From the NCBI RefSeq assembly GCF_900099705.1, contig NZ_LT629695.1:3100001-3164000 (forward strand): a stretch of DNA of 64,000 bases, read 5' to 3'. Source of the DNA: Agrococcus jejuensis (GTDB lineage: Bacteria; Actinomycetota; Actinomycetes; Actinomycetales; Microbacteriaceae). Shown in pieces: positions 27,201 to 34,643 of this stretch; positions within the stretch are counted from its first letter, which is position 1; the number at the start of each line of letters is the position of its first letter. The translations under genes and the position numbers were made by a program. Below the pieces are notes generated by a model. It saw only the letters and a program-made list of their open reading frames with translations. It ran no database searches and was not told where the DNA came from.

Positions 27201-27839
27201 CTACGACAGATCCGAGCCCTTCGATGACAGTGCCTCCGCGAACGACGCGACGACCTCCTCGGAGGCCTGACGAGCCGACTCGCTCGTCACGTCGTCCTGC
27301 GTGAACACGGCCTTGCGGTAGTACTGCAGCTCGCGCACCGACTCGAGGATGTCGGCGAGCGCGCGGTGGCCACCCGCCTTCTCGGGCGACTGGAAGTAGG
27401 CGCGCGGGTACCAGCGACGCGACAGCTCCTTGATGCTCGACACGTCGATCGAGCGGTAGTGCAGGTGCTTGTCGACGCGCGGCATGTAGCGCGCGAGGAA
27501 CGTGCGGTCGGTGCCGATGGTGTTGCCGCCGAGCGGGGCCGAGCGCTCGAGCGGCACGAACCGCTGGATGTACTCGAGCACCTGCGTCTCGGCCTCCTCG
27601 AGCGCCATGCCGTGCGGGATGAGCTGGTCGAGGCCGCTCGTCGCGTGCATGTTCCGCACGAAGTCGTCCATGTTCGCCATCGCGGCGTCCGACGCCTTGA
27701 TGACGAGCTCGATGCCCGGGTCGATGACCTCGAGCTCGAAGTCGGTCACGAGGACGGCGACCTCGACGAGCTCGTCGATCGACGGGTCGAGGCCCGTCAT
27801 CTCGCAGTCGATCCAGACGATGCGGTCAGCGGCAGGCAC
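27201..27839 (-). CDS. orn: Oligoribonuclease
   Basis: A 212-residue DEDDh 3'-5' exoribonuclease that degrades 2-5 nt RNA and pGpG. Exo I is IVWIDCEMTGLDP near residue 7, exo II includes LGGNTIGTDRTFLARYMP near 103, and exo III is HRALADILESVRELQYYR near 158. The C-terminal extension of about 30 residues is typical of actinobacterial Orn. The GTG start is set by TAGGCT (minus strand, 27847-27852), seven bases upstream; its first three bases are also the stop codon of the preceding PNPOx-like gene. Confidence 0.96.
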   Translation of the reverse strand: MPAADRIVWIDCEMTGLDPSIDELVEVAVLVTDFELEVIDPGIELVIKASDAAMANMDDFVRNMHATSGLDQLIPHGMALEEAETQVLEYIQRFVPLERSAPLGGNTIGTDRTFLARYMPRVDKHLHYRSIDVSSIKELSRRWYPRAYFQSPEKAGGHRALADILESVRELQYYRKAVFTQDDVTSESARQASEEVVASFAEALSSKGSDLS

Positions 27840-27846
27840 GTCGACG

Positions 27847-27852
27847 AGCCTA
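27847..27852 (-). promoter_or_regulatory. orn -10 element sharing the upstream stop codon
   Basis: TAGGCT on the minus strand. TAG (27850-27852) ends the PNPOx-like gene, and the hexamer ends seven bases before the orn GTG, so the first transcribed base should be at or next to the start codon. Confidence 0.65.
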
Positions 27853-28368
27853 GTCGCCGCCTGCGAGCCGGAACCGCGTGCAGTCCCTGGGGAAGTCGAA
27901 CCATGCGAGCGCCCGGTGCGGCGTCACGACGCGCAGGCCACCGCCATCGTCGCCCGACCACGCATCCGCCTCGGGCGCGTAGCCGTCGTCGTGGTACTTC
28001 GCGAACGCGGCGGCGAGCCGGGCGCCGACCCCGTCGGCATCGGCGCGCGTCGCCGTCGACCGACCCTCGACGATCACGACCTCGGTGCCCGACTCGAGCG
28101 TGAGGGTGACCGCCGGGTTCGCCTCGGCGTTGCGCGCATGCCGCGTCGTCGGCGCTCCGTCGTACCAGAACGCGCCGTCGACCCACACGCCCCAGCGGGG
28201 CACGACGTGCGGCGTCGCGTCGGGCCGCACGGTCGCGAGCCAGTAGTGCTTCGACGCGACGAGCCGCTGCTCGACCGCCGACCACGGCAGCACGCCCTCG
28301 GTCGTCTCGGGCAGCCCGTAGCCCTCGGGCATCGTCGGGCGATCGGCGGTCGGGCTCGCTGCGCTCAT
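27850..28368 (-). CDS. Pyridoxamine 5'-phosphate oxidase-like flavin/F420 protein
   Basis: A 172-residue split beta-barrel protein of the PNPOx-like superfamily. Conserved blocks are HYWLATVRPDATPHVVPRWGVWVDG near residue 41 and FWYDGAPTTRHARNAEANPAVTLTLESG near 67, which hold FMN or F420 in relatives. A tryptophan/proline-rich C-terminus follows. Actinobacterial members are often F420-dependent reductases, but cofactor and substrate cannot be read from the sequence. It lies 43 bases after the HAD gene on the same strand and no clear own promoter was found, so co-transcription is possible. Confidence 0.82.
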   Translation of the reverse strand: MSAASPTADRPTMPEGYGLPETTEGVLPWSAVEQRLVASKHYWLATVRPDATPHVVPRWGVWVDGAFWYDGAPTTRHARNAEANPAVTLTLESGTEVVIVEGRSTATRADADGVGARLAAAFAKYHDDGYAPEADAWSGDDGGGLRVVTPHRALAWFDFPRDCTRFRLAGGD

Positions 28369-28411
28369 GCGCGCATCGTCGCAGCGACCACCGACAGCGG
28401 CGGGGCTGTGC

Positions 28412-29065
28412 TCAGTCGCGCGCTGCGAACGCCGCGAGCACGTCGTCGACCGTGACCTCGGCGAGCGATGCGACCGAGTGCGTCGGCGCGAACCCCGGAT
28501 CGGGGGAGTGGCTGCGCACGAACCACAGCGTCATGCCCGCTGCGACCACCGCCGCCGAGCCGGGCCCCGAGTCCTCGACGCCGATCGAGCGCTCGGGGTC
28601 GACGCCGAGCAGCGCCGCCGCCGTGAGGTATGCCTCGGGGTGCGGCTTCGGATCGGTCACGTCGTCGCTCGTCACGACCACCTCGAGCGAACCCGCAGGC
28701 GCTGCGCGCACGAGCGCGTCGGCGTTCGCGCGCGCGGCGTTCGTCACGAGGGCCGTGGGGATGCCGGCGTCGGCGAGCGCCACGAGCAGCTCGTGCGCGC
28801 CGGGCAGCCACGGCACGTCGTCGCCGACCGCATCCGCCACCATGCCCACGGCGCGCGCCCGCAGGTCCGCGTCGCTGCCCGGCATGCCGCGCGAGCGCAT
28901 GTCGGCCGTCCACCACTCCATGGGCTTGCCCACGTAGCGATCGCAGTCGGCCTGCGTCCACTCCACGCCCTCCGCGGCGCACATCGCCATGAGCGATGCG
29001 TGCCACACGGGCTCGGTGTCGACGAGGGTGCCGTCCATGTCGAAGCAGATGCCGCTGCGTGTCAT
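28412..29065 (-). CDS. HAD-family hydrolase, beta-phosphoglucomutase-like
   Basis: A 217-residue HAD phosphatase. Motif I is CFDMDGTLVDTEP near residue 7, motif II ALVTNAARANAD, motif III the lysine in DPKPHPEAYL, and motif IV GVEDSGPGSAAV near 171. The cap is helical (C1 type), as in YcjU/GS1-like enzymes acting on sugar phosphates. The ATG begins one base after the mature 3' end of tRNA-Arg, so this gene has no room for its own ribosome site or promoter and must depend on the tRNA transcript. It could be released as a leaderless mRNA by tRNA 3' processing. Confidence 0.9.
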   Translation of the reverse strand: MTRSGICFDMDGTLVDTEPVWHASLMAMCAAEGVEWTQADCDRYVGKPMEWWTADMRSRGMPGSDADLRARAVGMVADAVGDDVPWLPGAHELLVALADAGIPTALVTNAARANADALVRAAPAGSLEVVVTSDDVTDPKPHPEAYLTAAALLGVDPERSIGVEDSGPGSAAVVAAGMTLWFVRSHSPDPGFAPTHSVASLAEVTVDDVLAAFAARD

Positions 29066-29066
29066 G

Positions 29067-29139
29067 CGCCCCCGGCGCGACTCGAACGCGCAACCGTCGG
29101 ATTAGAAGGCCGATGCTCTATCCATTGAGCTACGGGGGC
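29067..29139 (-). tRNA. tRNA-Arg (anticodon TCT)
   Basis: A 73-nt cloverleaf on the minus strand: acceptor GCCCCCG paired with CGGGGGC, D arm GCTCAATGGATAGAGC, anticodon loop with TCT in CTTCTAAT, T arm GCGCGTTCGAGTCGCGC and discriminator G. The CCA is not encoded; the next bases are CATG, where ATG starts the HAD gene. Confidence 0.95.
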
Positions 29140-29232
29140 AGTGCCTCGATCCTACGAGTCGCCGATGCACGGTGGCCGCGCGCCGCGCGTGCCCTTCGGC
29201 CTGCGCATAGGGCGCTCGCCTAGGGTTGCCGC

Positions 29233-29928
29233 GTGCTGATCACGACGCTCGCCGCCGCCTCGACCGCCGCATCCGACGAGCTCACGGGCGTCGCCGCGTG
29301 GGCGGTGGGTCTCATGGAGACCATCGGTGCGCCCGGCGCGGCGGTCGCGATCGCCGCCGAGAACCTCTTCCCGCCCATCCCCAGCGAGGTCATCCTGCCG
29401 CTCGCGGGCTTCACGGCCGCGCAGGGCGGGTTCTCGCTCGCGGAGGCGCTCATCTGGACCACGGTCGGCTCGGTCGTCGGCGCCCTCGCGCTCTACCTCG
29501 TCGGTCGCATCCTCGGCCACGACCGCGTCGTGTGGGTCGCCGAGAAGATGCCGCTCGTGCGCGCCGACGACGTGCACAAGACCACGGCGTGGTTCCGCAA
29601 GCACGGCGGCAAGGCCGTGCTCCTCGGGCGCGTGCTGCCGATCTTCCGCAGCCTCATCTCGATCCCAGCGGGCATCGAGCGCATGCCGATCTGGAAGTTC
29701 CTCGCACTCACGACGATCGGCTCGGGCGTGTGGAACACGATCTTCGTCATGGCGGGCTTCACGCTCGGCCGCAACTGGCACGCGGTCGAGCCGTACGCCG
29801 ACGTGCTGCAGTGGGTCGTCATCGTCGCCGTCGTCGCCGTGCTCGCCGTGTGGGTGCTGCGCCGCGTGCTCGACGACCGCAGGCGCCGCACGGCCGGCCT
29901 CGACCCGGAGACCGGCGAGCCGGTCTGA
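29233..29928 (+). CDS. DedA-family membrane protein
   Basis: A 231-residue DedA/SNARE-associated protein, a family implicated in lipid (undecaprenyl phosphate or phospholipid) flipping. It has ENLFPPIPSEVILPLAGF near residue 45, the glycine-rich GSVVGALALYLVGRILG, the basic GRVLPIFRSLISIPAGIERMP near 136 and several membrane helices. The GTG start is set by TAGGGT at 29221-29226, six bases upstream. An AGACCGG/CCGGTCT hairpin spans the stop codon region (29909-29926) and may help terminate. Confidence 0.92.
   Translation: MLITTLAAASTAASDELTGVAAWAVGLMETIGAPGAAVAIAAENLFPPIPSEVILPLAGFTAAQGGFSLAEALIWTTVGSVVGALALYLVGRILGHDRVVWVAEKMPLVRADDVHKTTAWFRKHGGKAVLLGRVLPIFRSLISIPAGIERMPIWKFLALTTIGSGVWNTIFVMAGFTLGRNWHAVEPYADVLQWVVIVAVVAVLAVWVLRRVLDDRRRRTAGLDPETGEPV
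29909..29926 (+). terminator. Possible terminator hairpin over the DedA stop
   Basis: AGACCGG (29909-29915) and CCGGTCT (29920-29926) form a perfect 7-bp stem with a CGAG loop, ending at the T of the TGA stop. Short, no T-tract; weak evidence. Confidence 0.35.
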
Positions 29929-30034
29929 TCGGCGCCGCCGGCGCACCGGTCTGAGTCCGGGCTCGGACACGCCCGGCCACGCGCTCGGAAGTTCTTCGCG
30001 CGGATCGGGAATGGATGCGCCGCATCCTGAGTTG

Positions 30035-30046
30035 TTCGAATTCGAA
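30035..30046. promoter_or_regulatory. Perfect palindrome upstream of the YceI gene
   Basis: TTCGAATTCGAA is a 12-bp perfect palindrome in an otherwise G+C-rich region, 63 bp before the yceI-like ATG. A MarR-type operator is a possibility because MarR proteins often control yceI-like genes; no regulator gene is adjacent. Confidence 0.4.
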
Positions 30047-30109
30047 GCAGATGGCGGCGCGCCCCGCGTTCGCCGCCGCTCCCACCACGAACCCCCTCGA
30101 GGAGTCACC

Positions 30110-30667
30110 ATGACCGACACCATCACCGTCGCGCAGATCCCCGGCTACGTCGCAGGCACGTACGCGATCGACGCCAGCCACTCGACCGTGAGCTTCTCGG
30201 TGCGCCACGTCGTCGCCAAGGTGCGCGGCGTCATCGAGCACATCGACGGCACCATCGTGCTCGCCGACGACCCGGCCGCCTCGACGGTGACCGCGAACGT
30301 CGACCCCGCGACGATCAACACGCGCAACGCCGACCGCGACGCGCACCTGCGCTCGGGCGACTTCTTCGCCACCGACGAGCACCCGCAGTGGACCTTCCGC
30401 TCGACGGGCGCCCGCGTCGTCGACGGCGAGTACCTCGTCGACGGCGTCATCCAGCTGCGCGGCATCGAGCGCGAGATCACCCTCGCCCTCGAGCTCGGCG
30501 GCTTCGGCATCGACGGCTTCGGCAACCCGCGCGTGGGCGCCACGGCCACGTTCACGATCAGCCGCGACGAGTACGGCATCTCGTTCAACACGACGCTCGA
30601 GACCGGTGGCCTCATGCTCGGCGACGACGTCAAGGTCGAGGTCGAGATCTCCGCGGTCAAGCAGTAG
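30110..30667 (+). CDS. YceI-family lipocalin-like protein
   Basis: A 185-residue protein of the YceI/TT1927b family, an extended beta-barrel that binds polyisoprenoid-type lipids. Family landmarks are GTYAIDASHSTVSFSVRHVVAKVRG near residue 17, TRNADRDAHLRSGDFFATDEHP near 73 and DEYGISFNTTLETGGLMLGDDVKVE at the end. There is no signal peptide, so the protein should be cytoplasmic, unlike E. coli YceI. GGAG lies five bases before the ATG. It ends before a strong 14-bp hairpin. Confidence 0.93.
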   Translation: MTDTITVAQIPGYVAGTYAIDASHSTVSFSVRHVVAKVRGVIEHIDGTIVLADDPAASTVTANVDPATINTRNADRDAHLRSGDFFATDEHPQWTFRSTGARVVDGEYLVDGVIQLRGIEREITLALELGGFGIDGFGNPRVGATATFTISRDEYGISFNTTLETGGLMLGDDVKVEVEISAVKQ

Positions 30668-30695
30668 CGACCAGCGAGCCGGCGCATCCGGCGAC

Positions 30696-30728
30696 CGACG
30701 CCCGGCAGGCTCGCCCTGCCGGGCGTCG
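30696..30728. terminator. Strong hairpin after the YceI gene
   Basis: A 14-bp perfect stem (CGACGCCCGGCAGG at 30696-30709, CCTGCCGGGCGTCG at 30715-30728) with a 5-nt loop. It stands between the YceI gene and a converging small gene and can serve both. Confidence 0.8.
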
Positions 30729-30740
30729 TGCTGCCCGAGA

Positions 30741-30808
30741 CGTCAGCCCTGCCCGCGGCGTCAGCCCTGCCCGCGGCGTCAGCCCTGCCCGCGGCGTCAG
30801 CCCTGCCG
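30741..30808. repeat. 18-bp tandem repeat carrying duplicated stop codons
   Basis: CGTCAGCCCTGCCCGCGG repeats at 30741-30758, 30759-30776 and 30777-30794, with a partial fourth copy to about 30808. On the minus strand each copy contains an in-frame TGA, and the innermost is the real stop of the small gene at 30797-31036. Confidence 0.95.
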
Positions 30809-31036
30809 GAAGCAGTCGATCGCGTCGTCGATCGACCAGAACTCGCCCAGCGAGAGGTACCGGTGGCTCCGCGGCAGCAGCCGGCGCGCGCGGAAGCGAT
30901 CGCCGTCTGCGCCCGGCAGGCGCTCGATGTGGCCGACGACGTCGCCGCTCGCGCGCGACACGCGCCACATCGACTCGTTGACCTGCGCCATGGCGATGCC
31001 GAAGCGCGCGGGCAGATACGCGGTGGTGGTGGACAT
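30797..31036 (-). CDS. Small protein of unknown function (79 aa)
   Basis: I do not recognise this gene. It encodes 79 residues, MSTTTAYLPARFGIAMAQ at the start, a central RVSRASGDVVGHIERLP resembling one strand-turn unit, and a C-terminal YLSLGEFWSIDDAIDCFRQG that looks like a helix. A good ribosome site, GGAGGCAGGG, stands directly before the ATG, which supports translation. Codon use is like the neighbours. Its stop codon is embedded in 18-bp tandem repeats that provide three more in-frame stops. It converges on yceI across a strong terminator and diverges from the SSB gene. Confidence 0.65.
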   Translation of the reverse strand: MSTTTAYLPARFGIAMAQVNESMWRVSRASGDVVGHIERLPGADGDRFRARRLLPRSHRYLSLGEFWSIDDAIDCFRQG

Positions 31037-31256
31037 CCCTGCCTCCTTCGTGATCGCCGGCCGGCCCCGGATGCCTCGAACGTAGGTGCGACCACCGACA
31101 CGCCGAGCGCGACCGTCGCGCGGTGCGGCGCTGACGGACGCCTCGGCGTGCGATGCCGCGCCGGCGCGCGGCGATCGCGGCTCCACAGCCGGCGCCTCTC
31201 CACAGCCATCCCGGCGGCGTCGCCCGACCGTCGGCGCCGACCGCGATGGTGCTCGC

Positions 31257-31778
31257 ATGACCGATCGCATCACCATCGAGGGCACCGCCGGCTCGACGCC
31301 GCAGCTGCGCACCATCCCGTCCGGACGCCAGGTCGCGAACCTGCGCGTCGCATCCACCCTGCGCAAGCAGGATCCGTCGACGGGCCAGTGGTCCGACGCC
31401 GGCACCAACTGGTACTCCATCGCCGTGTGGGGCGACCTCGCCGCGCACGTCGCGCAGTCGATCCGGCAGGGCGACCCCGTGCTCGTCACGGGCAGGCTCC
31501 GCATCACGACGTGGGGCGACGACGATCGCCCCGCGACGACCGTCGAGATCGAGGCCGACGCCATCGGCCACTCGCTGAGGTGGGGCACGACGGCGTTCCA
31601 GCGCGCGTCGCGCGCGGCGTCGGAGTCCGCGAGCGTCGCCGCGCCAGCGGCCGCCGCCGCGCCGGCCGTCGATGCGCAGGGCTGGGCGACGCCCGGCGCT
31701 GCCGCGTCCGCGACCGACGTCGAGCCCGCCGCGCTCCAGCCGGTGCTCGCCGGCGTCGACGACGACGTGCCCTTCTGA
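31257..31778 (+). CDS. Single-stranded DNA-binding protein paralogue (Rv2478c/SsbB-like)
   Basis: A 173-residue SSB with an N-terminal OB fold (DRITIEGTAGSTPQLRTIPSGRQVANLRVAS, WYSIAVWGDLAAHVAQSI near residue 53, VLVTGRLRITTW near 78), an Ala/Pro-rich linker and an acidic tip DDDVPF that recruits partner proteins. The housekeeping ssb normally lies beside rpsF; this one precedes ettA, matching the second SSB of mycobacteria (Rv2478c next to Rv2477c), so it is probably the paralogue. GATGGT at 31245-31250 stands six bases before the ATG but lacks the first T. Confidence 0.88.
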   Translation: MTDRITIEGTAGSTPQLRTIPSGRQVANLRVASTLRKQDPSTGQWSDAGTNWYSIAVWGDLAAHVAQSIRQGDPVLVTGRLRITTWGDDDRPATTVEIEADAIGHSLRWGTTAFQRASRAASESASVAAPAAAAAPAVDAQGWATPGAAASATDVEPAALQPVLAGVDDDVPF

Positions 31779-31914
31779 CCCCCGCGCGCCGACGTGGCAG
31801 GCGCGTCGGCGCGCGGGTCCTCCCGGCGCGGCGTCGATAGGCTGGCGCGGGTCGCATCGCGACCGCACGGCCGTCGGGGAGACCGCGCCGTGCCACGGAC
31901 TCAGGGGGAGCGCG

Positions 31915-32352
31915 ATGCGTCGCCAGGCAGCACTGCTCGCAACCGGGATCGCCGCGGTGCTCGCGCTCGCAGGATGCGGCGGCGACGCTGCACCGGCGCC
32001 GTCGCCCAGCGCCTCCGCGGCGCCGAGCGAGTCGGCACCACCCGCCGAGGAGCTCACGGGAGCGGCCGCGCTGCAGCAGCAGTTCGCCGACGTGCTCGCC
32101 GCGAACGACGTCGCCGGCCAGCCCGATGGCGAGGCGCTCGTCGCCGCGCTCGTCGCCGCCGGCTTCGACCAGGCCGCCATCGAGCGCAGCGACGACGTCG
32201 ACGTGCAGGGCAACCCCGTCGCGCTCATGACCGTCGCCGTGCGCGTCGACCAGGAGTGCCTGCTCGGTCAGGTCGGGCACGGCGCACCGACGTCGACGAT
32301 CGTGCCGGTGCTCGGCACGGGCACGTGCCTCGTCGCACCCTTCACGCCCTGA
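31915..32352 (+). CDS. Lipoprotein of unknown function
   Basis: A 145-residue putative lipoprotein: signal peptide with lipobox ALAGC at residue 21, then a Ser/Ala/Pro linker, then a small domain (LTGAAALQQQFADVLAAND, a helix pair, and VALMTVAVRVDQECLLGQVG to the end) with two cysteines that could form a disulfide. I believe similar proteins in Microbacteriaceae carry an uncharacterised DUF, but I cannot name it with certainty. AGGGGGAG precedes the ATG, and TAGGCT at 31838-31843 suggests a leader of about 65 nt. Confidence 0.8.
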   Translation: MRRQAALLATGIAAVLALAGCGGDAAPAPSPSASAAPSESAPPAEELTGAAALQQQFADVLAANDVAGQPDGEALVAALVAAGFDQAAIERSDDVDVQGNPVALMTVAVRVDQECLLGQVGHGAPTSTIVPVLGTGTCLVAPFTP

Positions 32353-32415
32353 CGCATCCCCGCGCGACCCCGGCCGCGGCATCCGAGCCCCTCGCGGGCC
32401 CGTAGACTCGACACC

Positions 32416-34098
32416 ATGGCCGAGTACGTGTTCTCGATGGTGCGCGCCCGCAAGACGGTGGGCGACAAGGTGATCCTCGACGACGTGACCACGGCGATCC
32501 TGCCGGGCGCGAAGATCGGCGTCGTGGGTCCCAATGGTGCGGGAAAGTCGACGATCCTCAAGATCATCGCGGGGCTCGACCAGCCCTCGAACGGCGAGGC
32601 CAGGCTCTCGGCCGGCTACTCCGTCGGCATCCTCATGCAGGAGCCCGAGCTCGACGAGTCGAAGACCGTGCTCGAGAACGTCCAGGAGGCGTTCGGCGAG
32701 ATGCGCGGCAAGATCGACCGCTTCAACGAGATCTCCGCCGAGATGGCGAACCCCGACGCCGACTTCGACGCCCTCATGACCGAGATGGGCACGCTGCAGG
32801 AGGAGATCGACGCCGCCGACGCGTGGGACCTCGACTCGCAGCTCGAGCAGGCGATGGATGCGCTGCGCTGCCCGCCCGGCGACTGGTCGATCGAGAACCT
32901 CTCGGGTGGTGAGCGCCGCCGCGTCGCGCTGTGCAAGCTCCTGCTCGAGAAGCCCGACCTCCTGCTGCTCGACGAGCCCACGAACCACCTCGACGCCGAG
33001 AGCGTGCAGTGGCTCGAGCAGCACCTCGCGAAGTACCCCGGCGCCGTCATGGCCGTCACGCACGACCGCTACTTCCTCGACCACGTCGCGACGTGGATCT
33101 GCGAGGTCGACCGCGGTCGCCTCTACCCCTACGAGGGCAACTACTCGACGTACCTCGAGAAGAAGCAGGAGCGCCTGCAGGTGCAGGGCAAGAAGGACGC
33201 CAAGCTGCAGAAGCGCCTCTCGGAGGAGCTCGAGTGGGTGCGCTCCAACGCCAAGGGCCGCCAGGTCAAGTCGAAGGCGCGTCTCGCGCGCTACGAGGAG
33301 ATGGCTGCCGAGGCCGAGCGCACGCGCAAGCTCGACTTCGAGGAGATCCAGATCCCCGTCGGCCCGCGACTGGGCTCGCTCGTGCTCGAGGCGAAGGGCC
33401 TGCAGAAGGGCTTCGACGACCGCATCCTCATCGACGGCCTGTCGTTCTCGCTGCCGCGCAACGGCATCGTGGGCGTCATCGGCCCGAACGGCGTCGGCAA
33501 GTCGACGCTCTTCAAGACGATCGTGGGCCTCGAGCCGCTCGACGGCGGCGACCTGAAGATCGGCGAGACCGTGAAGATCTCGTACGTCGACCAGGGCCGT
33601 ACGAACCTCGACCCGCAGAAGACGCTGTGGGAGGTCGTGTCCGACGGGCTCGACTTCATCCAGGTCGGCGCGACCGAGATCCCCAGCCGCGCGTACGTGT
33701 CGCGCTTCGGCTTCAAGGGCCCCGACCAGCAGAAGAAGGCCGGCGTGCTGTCGGGTGGCGAGCGCAACCGCCTCAACCTCGCGCTCACGCTCAAGCAGGG
33801 CGGCAACCTGCTGCTGCTCGACGAGCCGACCAACGACCTCGACGTCGAGACCCTCGGCAGCCTCGAGAACGCGCTGCTCGAGTTCCCTGGCTGCGCGGTC
33901 GTCGTGACGCACGACCGGTGGTTCCTCGACCGCACGGCGACGCACATCCTCGCCTACGAGGGCACCGACGACGACCCGTCGAACTGGTACTGGTTCGAGG
34001 GCAACTACGAGGCGTACGAGGAGAACAAGATCGAGCGCCTCGGTCCCGACGCTGCGAAGCCGCACCGCTCGACGTACCGCAAGCTCACCCGCGACTGA
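32416..34098 (+). CDS. ettA: ABC-F protein EttA (energy-dependent translational throttle)
   Basis: A 560-residue soluble ABC-F ATPase that binds the ribosomal E site and gates the first elongation step according to ATP level. ATPase 1: Walker A GPNGAGKST near residue 40, signature LSGGERRRVALC, Walker B LLLLDEPTNHLDAE. ATPase 2: GPNGVGKST near 357, LSGGERNRLNLAL, LLLLDEPTNDLDVE. The PtIM linker with KKQERLQVQGKKDAKLQKRL and the arm between them, and the C-terminal APHRSTYRKLTRD-like tail, fit EttA. TAGACT at 32403-32408, seven bases before the ATG, implies leaderless translation. Confidence 0.96.
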   Translation: MAEYVFSMVRARKTVGDKVILDDVTTAILPGAKIGVVGPNGAGKSTILKIIAGLDQPSNGEARLSAGYSVGILMQEPELDESKTVLENVQEAFGEMRGKIDRFNEISAEMANPDADFDALMTEMGTLQEEIDAADAWDLDSQLEQAMDALRCPPGDWSIENLSGGERRRVALCKLLLEKPDLLLLDEPTNHLDAESVQWLEQHLAKYPGAVMAVTHDRYFLDHVATWICEVDRGRLYPYEGNYSTYLEKKQERLQVQGKKDAKLQKRLSEELEWVRSNAKGRQVKSKARLARYEEMAAEAERTRKLDFEEIQIPVGPRLGSLVLEAKGLQKGFDDRILIDGLSFSLPRNGIVGVIGPNGVGKSTLFKTIVGLEPLDGGDLKIGETVKISYVDQGRTNLDPQKTLWEVVSDGLDFIQVGATEIPSRAYVSRFGFKGPDQQKKAGVLSGGERNRLNLALTLKQGGNLLLLDEPTNDLDVETLGSLENALLEFPGCAVVVTHDRWFLDRTATHILAYEGTDDDPSNWYWFEGNYEAYEENKIERLGPDAAKPHRSTYRKLTRD

Positions 34099-34099
34099 C

Positions 34100-34570
34100 A
34101 TGGGCGAGCCCGTCGGTGCGCGCATGCGCGTCGCCGTGCCGATGCGGTGGCGCGACCAGGATGCGTTCCAGCACGTCAACAACTCGACGATGCTCACGAT
34201 CCTCGAGGAGGCGCGCGTGCGCGCGTTCTTCCGCACGGGCGACGAGGATGCGCCGCCGACGGCGATCCTCGACCCGGGCCTCGACGCGGGCACGCTCACG
34301 CTGATCGCGAGCCACCACATCGAGTACCTCGCGCCCGTGCCGTACCGGCGAGCGCCGCTCGAGGTCGAGATGTGGTTCTCGCGCATCGGCGGCTCGAGCG
34401 TCGAGCTCTGCTACGAGGTGCGCGACGAGCCCGCGGGCCGCATCGCGGTGCGGGCGGCGTCGACGTTCGTCATGGTCGACGTCGACTCGGGGCGGCCGCG
34501 CCGGCTCACCGACGACGAGCGCGCCGCGTGGGCGCCCTTCGTGGGCGAGCCGCTCGCGTTCCGGCGCTGA
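34100..34570 (+). CDS. Hotdog-fold acyl-CoA thioesterase
   Basis: A 156-residue 4HBT-type thioesterase: VPMRWRDQDAFQHVNNSTMLTILEEARVRAFF near residue 13 contains the catalytic aspartate and the HVNN motif, and HHIEYLAPVPYRRAPLEVEMWFSRIGGSSVELCYEV follows. It hydrolyses acyl-CoAs of unknown chain. The ATG is one base after the ettA stop, so the two are co-transcribed. The same pairing occurs in M. tuberculosis (Rv2475c close to Rv2477c). Confidence 0.92.
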   Translation: MGEPVGARMRVAVPMRWRDQDAFQHVNNSTMLTILEEARVRAFFRTGDEDAPPTAILDPGLDAGTLTLIASHHIEYLAPVPYRRAPLEVEMWFSRIGGSSVELCYEVRDEPAGRIAVRAASTFVMVDVDSGRPRRLTDDERAAWAPFVGEPLAFRR

Positions 34571-34643
34571 CGCGGCGACGCAGACCCGCTACGCGGCGTC
34601 GGTGCGGCCACTACGCTGGCGAGCACCGACGGAAGGATCCGCG

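Noticed and set aside
27089..29139. tRNA-His and tRNA-Arg as integration sites of a genomic island
   Set aside because: No integrase, no repeated tRNA 3' end, and housekeeping genes lie between and around them.
30741..30799. Programmed TGA read-through (selenocysteine) at the 79-aa gene
   Set aside because: The multiple TGAs come from a perfect tandem repeat, the read-through peptide would be an Arg-Gly-Gln repeat, and no SECIS-like signal or related selenoprotein is visible.
30741..30808. Tandem repeat as a CRISPR array
   Set aside because: Units are directly adjacent with no spacers, only 18 bp long, and no cas genes are near.
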